Source of the DNA: Roseateles_B sp041906185 | GTDB lineage: Bacteria > Pseudomonadota > Gammaproteobacteria > Burkholderiales > Burkholderiaceae_C | DNA: 64,000 nt | Direction: 5' to 3' | Assembly (NCBI GenBank): GCA_041906185.1 | Contig: JAYRJQ010000015.1 | Span: 1 to 64,000 of the forward strand | Shown here: positions 31,336 through 40,417 of the stretch, piece after piece | Numbering within the stretch: the stretch's first letter is position 1 | Layout: the number at the start of each line of letters is the position of its first letter | Made by a program: the position numbers and the translations under genes | Notes under the pieces: model-generated | Databases searched by the model: none | Seen by the model: the letters and a program-made list of their open reading frames with translations, nothing else | Told to the model about the DNA's origin: nothing

Positions 31336-32027
31336 TTGGGGACAGTCTTGCGCGGCGGGCGTCCACGGGGCCTTGGCGCCAACGGGCGGTCCGTCAGCTT
31401 GGCCAACTGGGCCCGGTAGGCTTCGGAGCCGAGGGGCCAGCCCCGCAGCGCCGCCGCCAGCATCGCATCCACCTCCTGGGGGCTGCTTCCCTCCTCCAGG
31501 TAGCGGCGGTAGTTGGCGTCGCGTTCGAAGGGCGTGTTTCCCATCGCCCAGAAGCCGGCGTGGTCATGCACGAGCGGGTCGCGCAGCGCACCCAGATGAT
31601 GGGCGGCACTGGACCAGGCGTAGGCGTCTGCGCGCTCAGCCAGGCCCGCCCGCACGGGGTTCAGCTCGATGTAGCGCATGCACGACAGCAGCCAGGACGC
31701 TTCGAGGGGTGCCGCTCGGAAGCGGCCCTCCCACAGCCCGCCGCTGCGCCCATGGCGCCGATTGAAGCGGGTGACATAGCGGCGCCCCAGGGACTGCATC
31801 ATGCGGCTGAGGCTCTCCGGCGCGGGTGGTGTCGCGAGCAGATGCAGGTGGTTGTCCATCAGCACATAGGCATGGACCACCACCTTGTGCAGTGCCGCGC
31901 ATTCGCGCAGGGCGTCGATGAAGGCCCGTCGATCCTCGTCGTCCCGGACGATGGGCTGCTGGTCATGCCCGCGCTGGATGAGGTGGTGCACCTCACCGGG
32001 GATGGCAAGGCGGGACAAACGGGCCAT
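31332..32027 (-). CDS. REP-associated tyrosine transposase (IS200/IS605-like, RAYT)
   Basis: Single-domain Y1 HUH transposase of 231 residues. It has the N-terminal IPGEVHHLIQRGHD motif and the HUH metal site NHLHLL. The catalytic Tyr is probably in RRYVTRF, followed by WEGRFR and YIELNPVRAGL, which are diagnostic of RAYT/TnpA_REP. RAYTs process REP sequences and usually exist as single domesticated copies. The gene is intact, with AGGAG 6 nt before its ATG. It lies between gltB and dgt, splitting an otherwise conserved gene order. The C-terminus (RPRGRPPRKTVPN) runs into the left inverted repeat. Confidence 0.9.
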   Translation of the reverse strand: MARLSRLAIPGEVHHLIQRGHDQQPIVRDDEDRRAFIDALRECAALHKVVVHAYVLMDNHLHLLATPPAPESLSRMMQSLGRRYVTRFNRRHGRSGGLWEGRFRAAPLEASWLLSCMRYIELNPVRAGLAERADAYAWSSAAHHLGALRDPLVHDHAGFWAMGNTPFERDANYRRYLEEGSSPQEVDAMLAAALRGWPLGSEAYRAQLAKLTDRPLAPRPRGRPPRKTVPN

Positions 32028-32074
32028 GGAGTGCTCCTGGCGGCCACGCGGCCGCAGCGATCTGTCCCCAATTA
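31333..32074 (-). mobile_element. RAYT element bounded by 13-bp inverted repeats
   Basis: The transposase gene is framed by TAATTGGGGACAG at 31333-31345 and its exact reverse complement CTGTCCCCAATTA at 32062-32074. The arms are perfect. I see no obvious target-site duplication, as expected for IS200-type elements. The real ends could extend left to the palindrome starting at 31282. Confidence 0.7.
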
Positions 32075-32090
32075 TCAGCAGATCAACAGG

Positions 32091-33221
32091 CTAGGTGAAG
32101 AGCCGTTGACCGGTGAGGCGCTCGTGTTCCTTGAGGGCGAAGCGGTCGGTCATGCCCGCGATGTAGTCGGCGCAGGCGCGGGGATGGTCGGCCTGCGCAG
32201 CGACGTCGGCCGGCAGTTGCTGGCGGTCCTGCAGGTAGGCGGCAAACAAGTCCCGCAGCACGATCTCGGCCCGGTGACGCGTCTCCCGGACCTGGGCATG
32301 CCGGTACAGATTGGCGAAGAGAAAGCGCTTGAGCTCGGTGCTGGCCTGGCGCATCGCCGGGCTGAAGCGGATCAGCGGCGGCGACCGGCGCACGGCGTCC
32401 ACATCGGCCGGGGTGTGCTCCGCAAACGCCGCCTCACTGGCATCGATGATGTCGTAGACCTGCTGCGACAGCATCCGGCGAATGGTCTCGAACAGAAGGC
32501 GCTTGCCCTGGAGCGCCGGATAGACGCCCAGCGTCTCGCGCAGGTAATGCTGCACCAGCGGCACCGACTCCAGCTGCTCCAGGCTCAGGAGGCCGGAGCG
32601 CACGCCGTCGTCGATGTCGTGCGCGTTGTAGGCCACCTCGTCGGCCAGGTTGCAGAGCTGAGCCTCGAGACTCGGCTGGCCACCCTCCAGGAAACGCCGC
32701 GCGATCCCGCCGGGCTCCCGGGCCTCGATGAGCTCGGCATTGCGCTTCGCGCAGTGCTTGAGGATGCCCTCACGGCTTTCGAACGTCAGGTTCAGGCCGT
32801 CGAAGGCCGGGTAGCGCTGCTCCAGGTGGTCAACGACGCGCAGGCTCTGGAGGTTGTGCTCGAAGCCGCCGTAAGTCTTCATGCAGTCGTCGAGCACGTC
32901 CTGCCCGGCATGGCCGAAGGGCGTGTGGCCCAGGTCGTGCGCGAGGGCGATCGTCTCGATCAGGTCCTCGTCGAGCCCGAGGCTGCGCCCGATGGAGCGC
33001 CCCAGCTGCGCCACCTCCAGCGAGTGCGTGAGGCGTGTCCGGAAGAGATCGCCCTCGTGATTGAGGAAGACCTGCGTCTTGTAGACCAGGCGCCGGAATG
33101 CCGAGCTGTGGACGATGCGATCCCGGTCCCGCTGGAACTCGCTGCGGGTCGGCGCGGCGGGCTCCGGGAAGCGGCGGCCGCGAGAGGCGTTGGCATGGCA
33201 GGCATAGGGCTTGAGAGGCAT
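32091..33221 (-). CDS. dgt: Deoxyguanosinetriphosphate triphosphohydrolase-like protein
   Basis: HD-domain dNTP triphosphohydrolase, hydrolysing (d)GTP or other dNTPs to the nucleoside and triphosphate. The 376-residue protein has the metal ligands of the HD fold in RTRLTHSLEVAQ and LAHDLGHTPFGHAG, plus the N-terminal RSEFQRDRDRIVHSSAFRRL. The ATG at 33221 is favoured (AAGGA 9 nt upstream) over a TTG at 33227. It is the last gene of the pil-aro group, 30 nt after aroB; the RAYT element lies immediately beyond it. Confidence 0.93.
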   Translation of the reverse strand: MPLKPYACHANASRGRRFPEPAAPTRSEFQRDRDRIVHSSAFRRLVYKTQVFLNHEGDLFRTRLTHSLEVAQLGRSIGRSLGLDEDLIETIALAHDLGHTPFGHAGQDVLDDCMKTYGGFEHNLQSLRVVDHLEQRYPAFDGLNLTFESREGILKHCAKRNAELIEAREPGGIARRFLEGGQPSLEAQLCNLADEVAYNAHDIDDGVRSGLLSLEQLESVPLVQHYLRETLGVYPALQGKRLLFETIRRMLSQQVYDIIDASEAAFAEHTPADVDAVRRSPPLIRFSPAMRQASTELKRFLFANLYRHAQVRETRHRAEIVLRDLFAAYLQDRQQLPADVAAQADHPRACADYIAGMTDRFALKEHERLTGQRLFT

Positions 33222-33251
33222 GCGCAACGTTCCTTCAGATCAAGCCGGGGG

Positions 33252-34394
33252 TCAGGCGCTGTGCTGCCGGATGACTTCGGCCACCAAGGTGTCCGGTGCA
33301 CTGCGCATCACGGCACGCCCGAGGCTCTCGATCAGTACGAAGCGGATCTCACCGTCTTCGGCCTTCTTGTCGACCCGCATCAGCGACATGAAGCGCTCGA
33401 CGCCAATGCTGGCCGGCGCTGTCACGGGCAGGCCGGCACGCTCGATGAGGGCGCGCATGCGATCCAGGAAGGCCGGCGGCATCAGGCCCAGACGCACCGA
33501 CAGATCGCTGGCCATGACCATGCCGCAACCGACGGCCTCGCCGTGCAGCCATTCACCATAGCCTAGGCCGGTCTCGATGGCGTGGCCGAAGGTGTGCCCG
33601 AAGTTGAGGATGGCGCGGAGTCCCGACTCCCGCTCGTCCTGCCCGACGACCCACGCCTTGATCTCGCAGCTGCGCTGCACGGCATGGGCGAGCGCCACCG
33701 GGTCCCGGCTGCGGAGCGCGTCCATGTGAGCCTCGAGCCAGTCCAGGAAGGCGGCATCGGCGATCGGTCCGTACTTGATCACCTCGGCCAGGCCGGCCGA
33801 CAGTTCGCGGTCGGGCAGGGTCTTGAGCGTGTCCAGATCCGCCAGCACCCGCAGCGGCTGGTAGAAGGCGCCGAGCATGTTCTTGCCGAGCGCATGATTG
33901 ATGGCGGTCTTGCCGCCGACGGACGAATCGACCTGGGCCAGCAGCGTGGTCGGAATCTGCACGAAGGGCACGCCGCGCATGTAGATGGCGGCGGCGAAGC
34001 CTGTCATGTCGCCGATCACGCCGCCCCCCAGCGCGAACAGCACCGTCTTGCGATCGGCGGCGGATGCCAGCAGCGTCGAGGCGATGCGCTCGATGGCGTC
34101 CCAGCCCTTGTACGCCTCGCCGTCCGGCAGGACGATGGTCAGGACCTGGGTATAGTGCGGGCGCAGCCGCGCCACGACGGTGTCAAGGTACAGCGGGGCC
34201 ACGGTCTCGTTGCTGACAACCAGTGCACAGCGCGCCTTGGGCAGCCCGCTCCAGCTCGCCGGATCCTGCAGCAGGCCATTGCCGATGTGGATGTCGTAGC
34301 TGCGGTCTTCAAGGGCGATGGGGACGCGCCGGACCCGAGCGGCGTCGGCCGACGCAGGCGCGACGGCGTTCGAGAGAGTGGAAGGGGCAGTCAT
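33252..34394 (-). CDS. aroB: 3-dehydroquinate synthase
   Basis: Second step of the shikimate pathway, converting DAHP to 3-dehydroquinate with NAD+ and a divalent metal. The 380-residue protein has the NAD-binding segment GGGVIGDMTGFAAAIYMRG and the metal-binding histidines in NFGHTFGHAIE. It has a roughly 20-residue N-terminal extension before RVRRVPIALEDRSYDIHIG. It lies 51 nt behind aroK. Confidence 0.97.
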   Translation of the reverse strand: MTAPSTLSNAVAPASADAARVRRVPIALEDRSYDIHIGNGLLQDPASWSGLPKARCALVVSNETVAPLYLDTVVARLRPHYTQVLTIVLPDGEAYKGWDAIERIASTLLASAADRKTVLFALGGGVIGDMTGFAAAIYMRGVPFVQIPTTLLAQVDSSVGGKTAINHALGKNMLGAFYQPLRVLADLDTLKTLPDRELSAGLAEVIKYGPIADAAFLDWLEAHMDALRSRDPVALAHAVQRSCEIKAWVVGQDERESGLRAILNFGHTFGHAIETGLGYGEWLHGEAVGCGMVMASDLSVRLGLMPPAFLDRMRALIERAGLPVTAPASIGVERFMSLMRVDKKAEDGEIRFVLIESLGRAVMRSAPDTLVAEVIRQHSA

Positions 34395-34445
34395 GCGGCC
34401 AAGTGTACGGCCGGCCCATGAGACCCGCCTTCGCGCATACCGACC

Positions 34446-35021
34446 TCAGTCTTGCGCGTCGTCCAGTCGGGTGGCTCCAACGGTGGCAGCCACGCGCTCG
34501 GCCGAGATGAGACCCGCCAGTTCGAGCTGCATCAGCACCATGTTGACCAGCGTGGCCACGGACGGTCGCCCCACTTCGATGGTGTAGTGCGCGGTCGAGC
34601 GGTACAGGGGATCGCGCTGGGCGTAGAGCTCGCGCAGCTTCTGCAGCGGGTCGCGCACCTGGAGCAGCGGGCGCTGCGTGTCGTGTCGCAGACGCCGGAA
34701 GAGCTCCTCCGGCGTCGATCGCAGGTACAGCACCGTGGAGCCCTCGCGCAGCGCCTGCCGATTGGGCTCGCGCAGCACAGCGCCACCGCCAGTGGCCAGC
34801 ACGATGTCCCCGGAACGCTGGAGCAGGTCGGCAATCACGGCCTGCTCGATGTCCCGGAACTTGGCCTCGCCTTCACGGTCGAAGAAGCTGCGGATGCTCT
34901 CCCCGAGCTGCTTCTCGATTTCCGTGTCGGAGTCGACGAATCGCATTCCCGCCTGGCGGGAAAGACTACGCCCGACGGTGGACTTGCCACCGCCGGGCAT
35001 GCCGACGAGAGAAATGATCAA
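34446..35021 (-). CDS. aroK: Shikimate kinase
   Basis: Phosphorylates shikimate at the 3-hydroxyl. The 191-residue protein has the P-loop GMPGGGKSTVGRSLS (residues 7-21), the DSDTEIEKQLG substrate motif, FRDIEQAV and the LATGGGAVLR loop. Together with aroB it forms the conserved aroKB pair usually found just after pilQ; here a large surface-protein gene intervenes between pilQ and aroK. Confidence 0.97.
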   Translation of the reverse strand: MIISLVGMPGGGKSTVGRSLSRQAGMRFVDSDTEIEKQLGESIRSFFDREGEAKFRDIEQAVIADLLQRSGDIVLATGGGAVLREPNRQALREGSTVLYLRSTPEELFRRLRHDTQRPLLQVRDPLQKLRELYAQRDPLYRSTAHYTIEVGRPSVATLVNMVLMQLELAGLISAERVAATVGATRLDDAQD

Positions 35022-35031
35022 GGGACGCTGA

Positions 35032-38000
35032 TCAAGGGCAGGCGACGTAGCCTCCCGGCGGAGCGGCCATGTCCACGTTCACCGTGAACAGGGTCTGCAG
35101 GCCGCTGGGGGACTGGACGGTGATCGTGATCGTGCCGCTGCTGGCGGTCGTGAAGGTGTAGTTCACGATCGTGCCGGTCGGCGTCAGCGAGTTCGGGACC
35201 GTTCCACCCACGGCCACGGCGGTCATGCCGGTGGTCGTCGACGTCGACACGACCGTGCCGGCAGCCATCGGGTTGTAGAAGTTCGGGTTGGCATCCGCCA
35301 CTTCGAAGAACAGCGAGCCCGTCACGCCCGAGTTGTACACGGTCGTGCCGTTCAGGTCGTAGACCGACTTGGTCAGCGCGGTGCCGGCCGTCGTTGCCGT
35401 GTAGGCATAAGGCACCGTGCGGGCCACCGGGCAGGAGCCGGCCGCCGGACGGAACACGCCACGCGGCAGCGATGCGCCCCAGGTGATGCGAGCCGCCGAG
35501 GTCGACCACACCGTCTGCACGGCAGATCGCACGAAGGCCTTGCCCCAGTTCGCCGAGCAGGTCAGCGGCTTCGAAGGCACCCCGGCGCGCGGCGTGCCGA
35601 CAGAGCCGTTCGTGCCGTCATAGCGCTGGAACGGTGCGGTGGCTGCGGGGAAGCAGGACGCCGTGCCGCCACCGTAGGGGATGGTCTGCAGGTCCGGTGC
35701 GAAGAAGCCGCGGAACTTGTTGTCCAGGTACGGGTCGCCCAGGTCTTCGTAGTCTTCGCCCACGTTGAACTGGTTGTCACCGTTCAGATCCTGGAAGCTC
35801 TCCTCGCCGATGGCGTAGGCGAGCGTCGTCACGCGACCATCCCAGTTGGGCGGACGTTGGCCGCCCGAGATCGAATTTGCCGACACCGTCGACAGCGCGC
35901 TCGACGAACCGGTCGTGGGCGAGGTCAACACCTGACCCAGCGTATTGACGAAGTTGACGACCGTGGTCGGAGGCACCGGGTTGCCCAGACGGTCGGCCAC
36001 CACCGCGGTGTAGGTGTTGGTCGTGCCATCGAGGTCGAAGCCTTCGATGTTCAGCGTCTTCTGGGACAGCGAGAACCGCGACTGCGTCGGCAGGCCCACC
36101 GCGATGGAAAGATTCGCCGACACGGAGGAGAAGACCTGCGTGCCGTCGTCCGAGGTGTAGGTGGCGCGGATCGCCACCGGCGTCGGGACGGTACCGGAGT
36201 TGACCAGCACACGGACCTGGCCGTTGCTGTCGGTCAAGCGGTCGAGCACCGGCAGGACGCCACCGACCGAGGTCTGGCCGTCCACGGTCAGCCCGCCCAC
36301 CGTCGTGGTCGGCGTGAGTCGCACCTTCTTGCCCGCCAGACCAGCGCCGTTGCCGTCATTGACCTGGAAGATGACCGTCGAGTTGGTCGGGGGGTAGCCG
36401 GCGGTCGACAGGTACAGCAGCGACGGCGAGGCCGATACGAAGGTGATGCCTGCCACGGACGGTGCCGCGATCGGCAGCGTCAGCGAGCCGTTCACCGTGC
36501 TGCCCACCACTTGCAGGCTCAGCGTGTCGCTGGACTGCTTGGCGCCGCACCCGAGATCCTGGTAGGTGAAGGTAGCAACACCGTTGGTGGTCGTTGCGGT
36601 CGTCGGCGTCAGCGTGGCCTTGATCGGGCTCTGCGCCGCACACTGGGAAGCCAGCGTGAGTTGCACCGGCACCGTACCGGCCGTGCCGGACAGCTTGACG
36701 GTGATGATCGACGAGCCGTTGGCCGCCAGCTTGCTGCCGGCCGGAATGTCGGAGGTGAAGGACTCGATACCCACGACCGTGGCTGTCAGCTGGAAGCCGA
36801 CGATGTTGGACGTCACCGTCTGGCTGCCCACCGTGGTGGATGCGCTCACGCTGTCAGCGGCGGCCGACGTGGCATTGGCAGGAGACAGCGTCACGGCGGC
36901 CGTGCCGGTGGCATCCGTCAGTGCCGTCACGGCACTCAGCAGACCGAAGCCACGCTGGGTGCTGAAGCTCACCACTTGACCAGGGATGGGCGTGCCGCTG
37001 CCGTCCTTCAGGACCGCAGTGACCGTGGCCGGCGAACCTGCCGTGACCGTCGAGCTGGAGAGCGACAAGGCCAGCGAGGCCGACGTGGTGGAGGTCCCGA
37101 CCACGGCGAAGTTGACCTGGCTCGACAGCACGCGGTTGTTGTAGCTGATCGAGGCCTTGAGGGTGTCGGCACCCGGCTGCGTGCCGCTGGTCGTCAGGAC
37201 GATCACGGCATTGCCGTTGGCATCCGTCAGGGCTTGCACCTGGCTGAGCTGGGCCACGGTCGTGCCGAGGCTGAAGGCGATCACCTGGTTGGGAATGCCG
37301 ACGCCGCTGGCGTCCTTCAGCGTGGCCGTCGCAGTGATCGACGACTTGGAGGTCACGCTGTTGGAGGACAGGGCCACCGTCAGCGCGGCGGTGGAGGTCG
37401 ACGTGGCGGTGACCTGGAAGCCCTTGTTGTCCGACAGCGACTTGCCGCCGTAAGAGACCGTTGCGATCACGGTATCAGCGCCCGTGATGTCGGTGCTGGC
37501 GGCGGTCAGCAGCACGCTGGCCGTGCCGTTGGCGTCCGTCAGCGCGGTGTTGGAGCTCAGCTGCGCAAGCGTGCCGACGCCGCTGCCGAAGCTGAAGTTG
37601 ACGACCTGGCCGGCCACCGGATTGCCCTGGGCATCCTTCAGCGTGGCCGTGACCGACGCATTCTTGGTGCCCGTGATGTTCGGGGTGGACAGCGACACCG
37701 ACAGCGCGGCAGCGCCCGAGGCCGCACCGATCACGGAGAAGCTGCCCGAGGAGCTGATGGTTGCGCCGCCGTAGGCAACGGTGGCCACCAAGGTGTCGGC
37801 GCCGGACTCGCCGGCGCTTGCGGGCGACAGGACCACCACGGCCCTGCCATTGGCATCGGTCAGTGCGCTGGCCACGCTCAGGTCCGCCAGACCGCCCTTG
37901 GAGAAGGTGAAGTTGACGACCTGATTGGGAATGGCAGCGCCATTGGCGTCACGCAGCGTCGCCGTCGCCGTCACCTTGGCGGCGTTGGACACGGTCGTGC

Positions 38001-38160
38001 CGGACAGGCTCATGCTCAGCGTCGCGCTGTTGGCGCCCGGGAAGACCGAGCCGCCCGCACTGCCGCCACCGCCGCCACAGGCCACCAGGCCGAGACTCAG
38101 CGTCATGGCCAGTAGCGCCGTGAGCCAGCGGCCCAGGTGTTGTTGAAGGTAATTCCTCAT
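35032..38160 (-). CDS. Lipoprotein with tandem Ig-like (Big) repeats
   Basis: Predicted lipoprotein of 1042 residues: a 27-residue signal peptide ends in lipobox GLVAC with lipidated C28, followed by a glycine run. About four tandem repeats of roughly 100 residues (about 38-450) follow the invasin/intimin Big_1 pattern ATLKDAxGxPxxxQVV, LTDANGxAxVxL and GADTLxAxVSYGG. Less regular Ig-like domains follow. Near residue 791 the segment DLNGDNQFNVGED looks like an EF-hand/dockerin calcium loop. Ser/Thr/Val/Gly-rich and poor in charge. It lies 94 nt after pilQ and 10 nt before aroK, so probably co-transcribed. Role unknown; an adhesin or secretin-associated protein is an inference. Confidence 0.85.
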   Translation of the reverse strand: MRNYLQQHLGRWLTALLAMTLSLGLVACGGGGGSAGGSVFPGANSATLSMSLSGTTVSNAAKVTATATLRDANGAAIPNQVVNFTFSKGGLADLSVASALTDANGRAVVVLSPASAGESGADTLVATVAYGGATISSSGSFSVIGAASGAAALSVSLSTPNITGTKNASVTATLKDAQGNPVAGQVVNFSFGSGVGTLAQLSSNTALTDANGTASVLLTAASTDITGADTVIATVSYGGKSLSDNKGFQVTATSTSTAALTVALSSNSVTSKSSITATATLKDASGVGIPNQVIAFSLGTTVAQLSQVQALTDANGNAVIVLTTSGTQPGADTLKASISYNNRVLSSQVNFAVVGTSTTSASLALSLSSSTVTAGSPATVTAVLKDGSGTPIPGQVVSFSTQRGFGLLSAVTALTDATGTAAVTLSPANATSAAADSVSASTTVGSQTVTSNIVGFQLTATVVGIESFTSDIPAGSKLAANGSSIITVKLSGTAGTVPVQLTLASQCAAQSPIKATLTPTTATTTNGVATFTYQDLGCGAKQSSDTLSLQVVGSTVNGSLTLPIAAPSVAGITFVSASPSLLYLSTAGYPPTNSTVIFQVNDGNGAGLAGKKVRLTPTTTVGGLTVDGQTSVGGVLPVLDRLTDSNGQVRVLVNSGTVPTPVAIRATYTSDDGTQVFSSVSANLSIAVGLPTQSRFSLSQKTLNIEGFDLDGTTNTYTAVVADRLGNPVPPTTVVNFVNTLGQVLTSPTTGSSSALSTVSANSISGGQRPPNWDGRVTTLAYAIGEESFQDLNGDNQFNVGEDYEDLGDPYLDNKFRGFFAPDLQTIPYGGGTASCFPAATAPFQRYDGTNGSVGTPRAGVPSKPLTCSANWGKAFVRSAVQTVWSTSAARITWGASLPRGVFRPAAGSCPVARTVPYAYTATTAGTALTKSVYDLNGTTVYNSGVTGSLFFEVADANPNFYNPMAAGTVVSTSTTTGMTAVAVGGTVPNSLTPTGTIVNYTFTTASSGTITITVQSPSGLQTLFTVNVDMAAPPGGYVACP

Positions 38161-38254
38161 GTCATCAAACTCCAGCGCAGCAGATGCAAGTTGACCCGCA
38201 CAGCTTTGATCATCAATCCAGCAGGCCGGCATGAAGCCGGCCGTTCTCTCAGTT

Positions 38255-40417
38255 TCAGCGACCCGTCACTCGGTCCGTCACCACTTTGGGAGTGATGAAG
38301 ATCAGCAACTCGGTCTTGCTCGACGTCTTGGCCTTGTTCTTGAAGAGGTTGCCCACCACAGGAACGTCGCCCAGCAACGGGACCTTCTTGACGTCCTCTC
38401 GCTCTTCTTGCGTGAAGATGCCGCCGAGGACCACCGTACCGCCATTCTCAACCAGCACTTGGGTCTTCACGTGCTTGTTGTTGATGGCATAGCCCTGGGG
38501 TGTGAGGACGCCGCGGCTGTCCTTGTTCACGTCGACGTCGAGGATCACATTGCCTTCAGGCGTGATCTGGGGCGTCACTTCCAGCTTCAGCACGGCCTTC
38601 TTGAACGTCACCGACGTCGCGCCGGCCGAGGTGGCCTGCTGGTAAGGAATTTCCTCACCCTGCTCGATCAGCGCCTTGGCTTGGTCGGCCGTCACCACGC
38701 GGGGGCTCGACACGATCTTGCCCTTGCCGTCGGCTTCCAGGGCCGAGAGTTCCAGGTTCAGGAAGCGATTGGCCGTCGCGTTGAACAGCGTCAGCGCAAA
38801 GGTCTGCGGCGTGCCGCTCAGGACGCTCGGCGCCGGCAGGTTGATCAGCTGCGTGTCGTTGAAGGACTGCGTGGCACCCGGCTGCTTGGTCGTGGCGCCA
38901 GCGGCGCCATAGTTGCCGCCGATGGCCACGTAGTTGTTGCCGCCGACGTTGTAGCCGGGGATGCCCCCCTGCTGAGCGCGGATGTCATTCACGCCGAGCT
39001 TCACACCCAGCGACCGACCGAAGCTGTCGTCGGCCTCGACGATGCGGGCCTCGATCAACACCTGGCGGACGGGGACGTCGATCTTGGCGATCAGCGCCTG
39101 GATCTCGTCCAGCTTGCTGGCGATGTCGTTGATGAAGAGCTGGTTGGTCCGGCTTTCCGAGATGACGCTGCCGCGCGAGGACAGGATGCGGGCGTTTCCG
39201 CCGCTGATGCCGCCGCCGGTCAGGCCCTTCACGATGTCCTCAGCCTTGACGTAGTTCAGCTGGATCGACTGCGTGCGCAGCGGCTCGAGCTGGGCCATCT
39301 GGGCCTTCGCCTCCAGATCCTGGCGCTCCTTGATGGCCAGCTCTTCCTTGGGCGCGATCCACAGCACATTGCCGGACTTGCGCAACCCCAGGCCCCGGGC
39401 CTGCATGATGATGTCCAGTGCCTGGTCCCAGGGAACGTCCTTGAGGCGCAGGGTGACGTTGCCGGTGACGGTGTCGCTGGTCACCACGTTGAAGTTGGTG
39501 AAGTCGGCGATCACCTGCAGGAGGGCGCGAACCTCGATGCTCTGGAAGTTCAGGGAGAGCTTGTCGCCGGCGAAACCGGGGCCCTGGACCAGCTTGTTCG
39601 GATCCACCTTCTGAGGCCGCACTTCGAGGACGAACTGGTTGTCGCTCTGGTAGGCGCTGTGCTCCCAGTTGCCCTTGGGCTCGACGACCACGCGCACCTT
39701 GTCACCGACCTGGCTGGCGCTCACGAACTGCACGGGGCTGCCGAAGTCCGCGACGTCGAGACGGCGGCGCAGCTCGGGAGGCAGGCTGGTCTTGGGGAAC
39801 TCCAGCACCAGGTTCTGGCCCTGCTGCTGGATGTCGACGCCGACCTGGTTGCTCGGAAGGCTGATCACGACGCGACCGGCGCCGTCCGTGCCACGACGGA
39901 AGTCGATGTCGCGCAGCGTCTGGCTGGCGGCATTCAGGCTCGGCGCGAAGTGCAGCGGCTCTGCGGCCTTGGCCGGGGCTGCTGCAGGCGTGGCCGACGC
40001 GGTCGACGGGCTGTTCTCGAGGATGACGAGCAGCGCCTTGTCGTCGATCTGCGCGCGGTAGCCGGAAGCCTGGCGCAGGTTCAGCACGACGCGCGTGCGG
40101 TCCCCGGCCTGGGCCACGCTGGCCGAGCGCAGATTGCCGGCGTTGATCTCCACCGTGCTGCGACCCATGCCGTTGGAAATGCCGGGCAGATCCAGTGCGA
40201 TGCGCGGAGGCGCCTGCACGACGAAGCCCGCCGGGATGTCCTTGAGGCTTTCGCTGAGCTCGATTCGCACGACCTCAACACCCGCCTGCTGCAGCGTACT
40301 GATGGACTTGATGGCGTTCTGCGCCCACGCCTGCATCGGCAGCAGGGTGACTGCCACCACGCCAACGGCCCAACGACGCCATTGAGTCATACCACTCATC
40401 TTCGACAAATTCTTCAT
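38255..40417 (-). CDS. pilQ: Type IV pilus secretin PilQ
   Basis: Outer-membrane secretin through which pili extrude. The 720-residue precursor has a signal peptide (ending MQAWA) and tandem AMIN peptidoglycan-binding domains (about residues 40-270). An STN/N0 domain (LNFQSIEVRALLQVIADFTNFN), N1, and a C-terminal secretin domain with VPLLGDVPVVGNLFKNK follow. The ATG at 40417 overlaps the pilP stop as ATGA. It is the last pil gene of pilMNOPQ. Confidence 0.97.
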   Translation of the reverse strand: MKNLSKMSGMTQWRRWAVGVVAVTLLPMQAWAQNAIKSISTLQQAGVEVVRIELSESLKDIPAGFVVQAPPRIALDLPGISNGMGRSTVEINAGNLRSASVAQAGDRTRVVLNLRQASGYRAQIDDKALLVILENSPSTASATPAAAPAKAAEPLHFAPSLNAASQTLRDIDFRRGTDGAGRVVISLPSNQVGVDIQQQGQNLVLEFPKTSLPPELRRRLDVADFGSPVQFVSASQVGDKVRVVVEPKGNWEHSAYQSDNQFVLEVRPQKVDPNKLVQGPGFAGDKLSLNFQSIEVRALLQVIADFTNFNVVTSDTVTGNVTLRLKDVPWDQALDIIMQARGLGLRKSGNVLWIAPKEELAIKERQDLEAKAQMAQLEPLRTQSIQLNYVKAEDIVKGLTGGGISGGNARILSSRGSVISESRTNQLFINDIASKLDEIQALIAKIDVPVRQVLIEARIVEADDSFGRSLGVKLGVNDIRAQQGGIPGYNVGGNNYVAIGGNYGAAGATTKQPGATQSFNDTQLINLPAPSVLSGTPQTFALTLFNATANRFLNLELSALEADGKGKIVSSPRVVTADQAKALIEQGEEIPYQQATSAGATSVTFKKAVLKLEVTPQITPEGNVILDVDVNKDSRGVLTPQGYAINNKHVKTQVLVENGGTVVLGGIFTQEEREDVKKVPLLGDVPVVGNLFKNKAKTSSKTELLIFITPKVVTDRVTGR

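Noticed and set aside
35032..38160. Phase-variable tandem DNA repeats in the Big-domain gene
   Set aside because: The repeats are clear in protein sequence but diverged at DNA level, so recombination or slippage is not evident.
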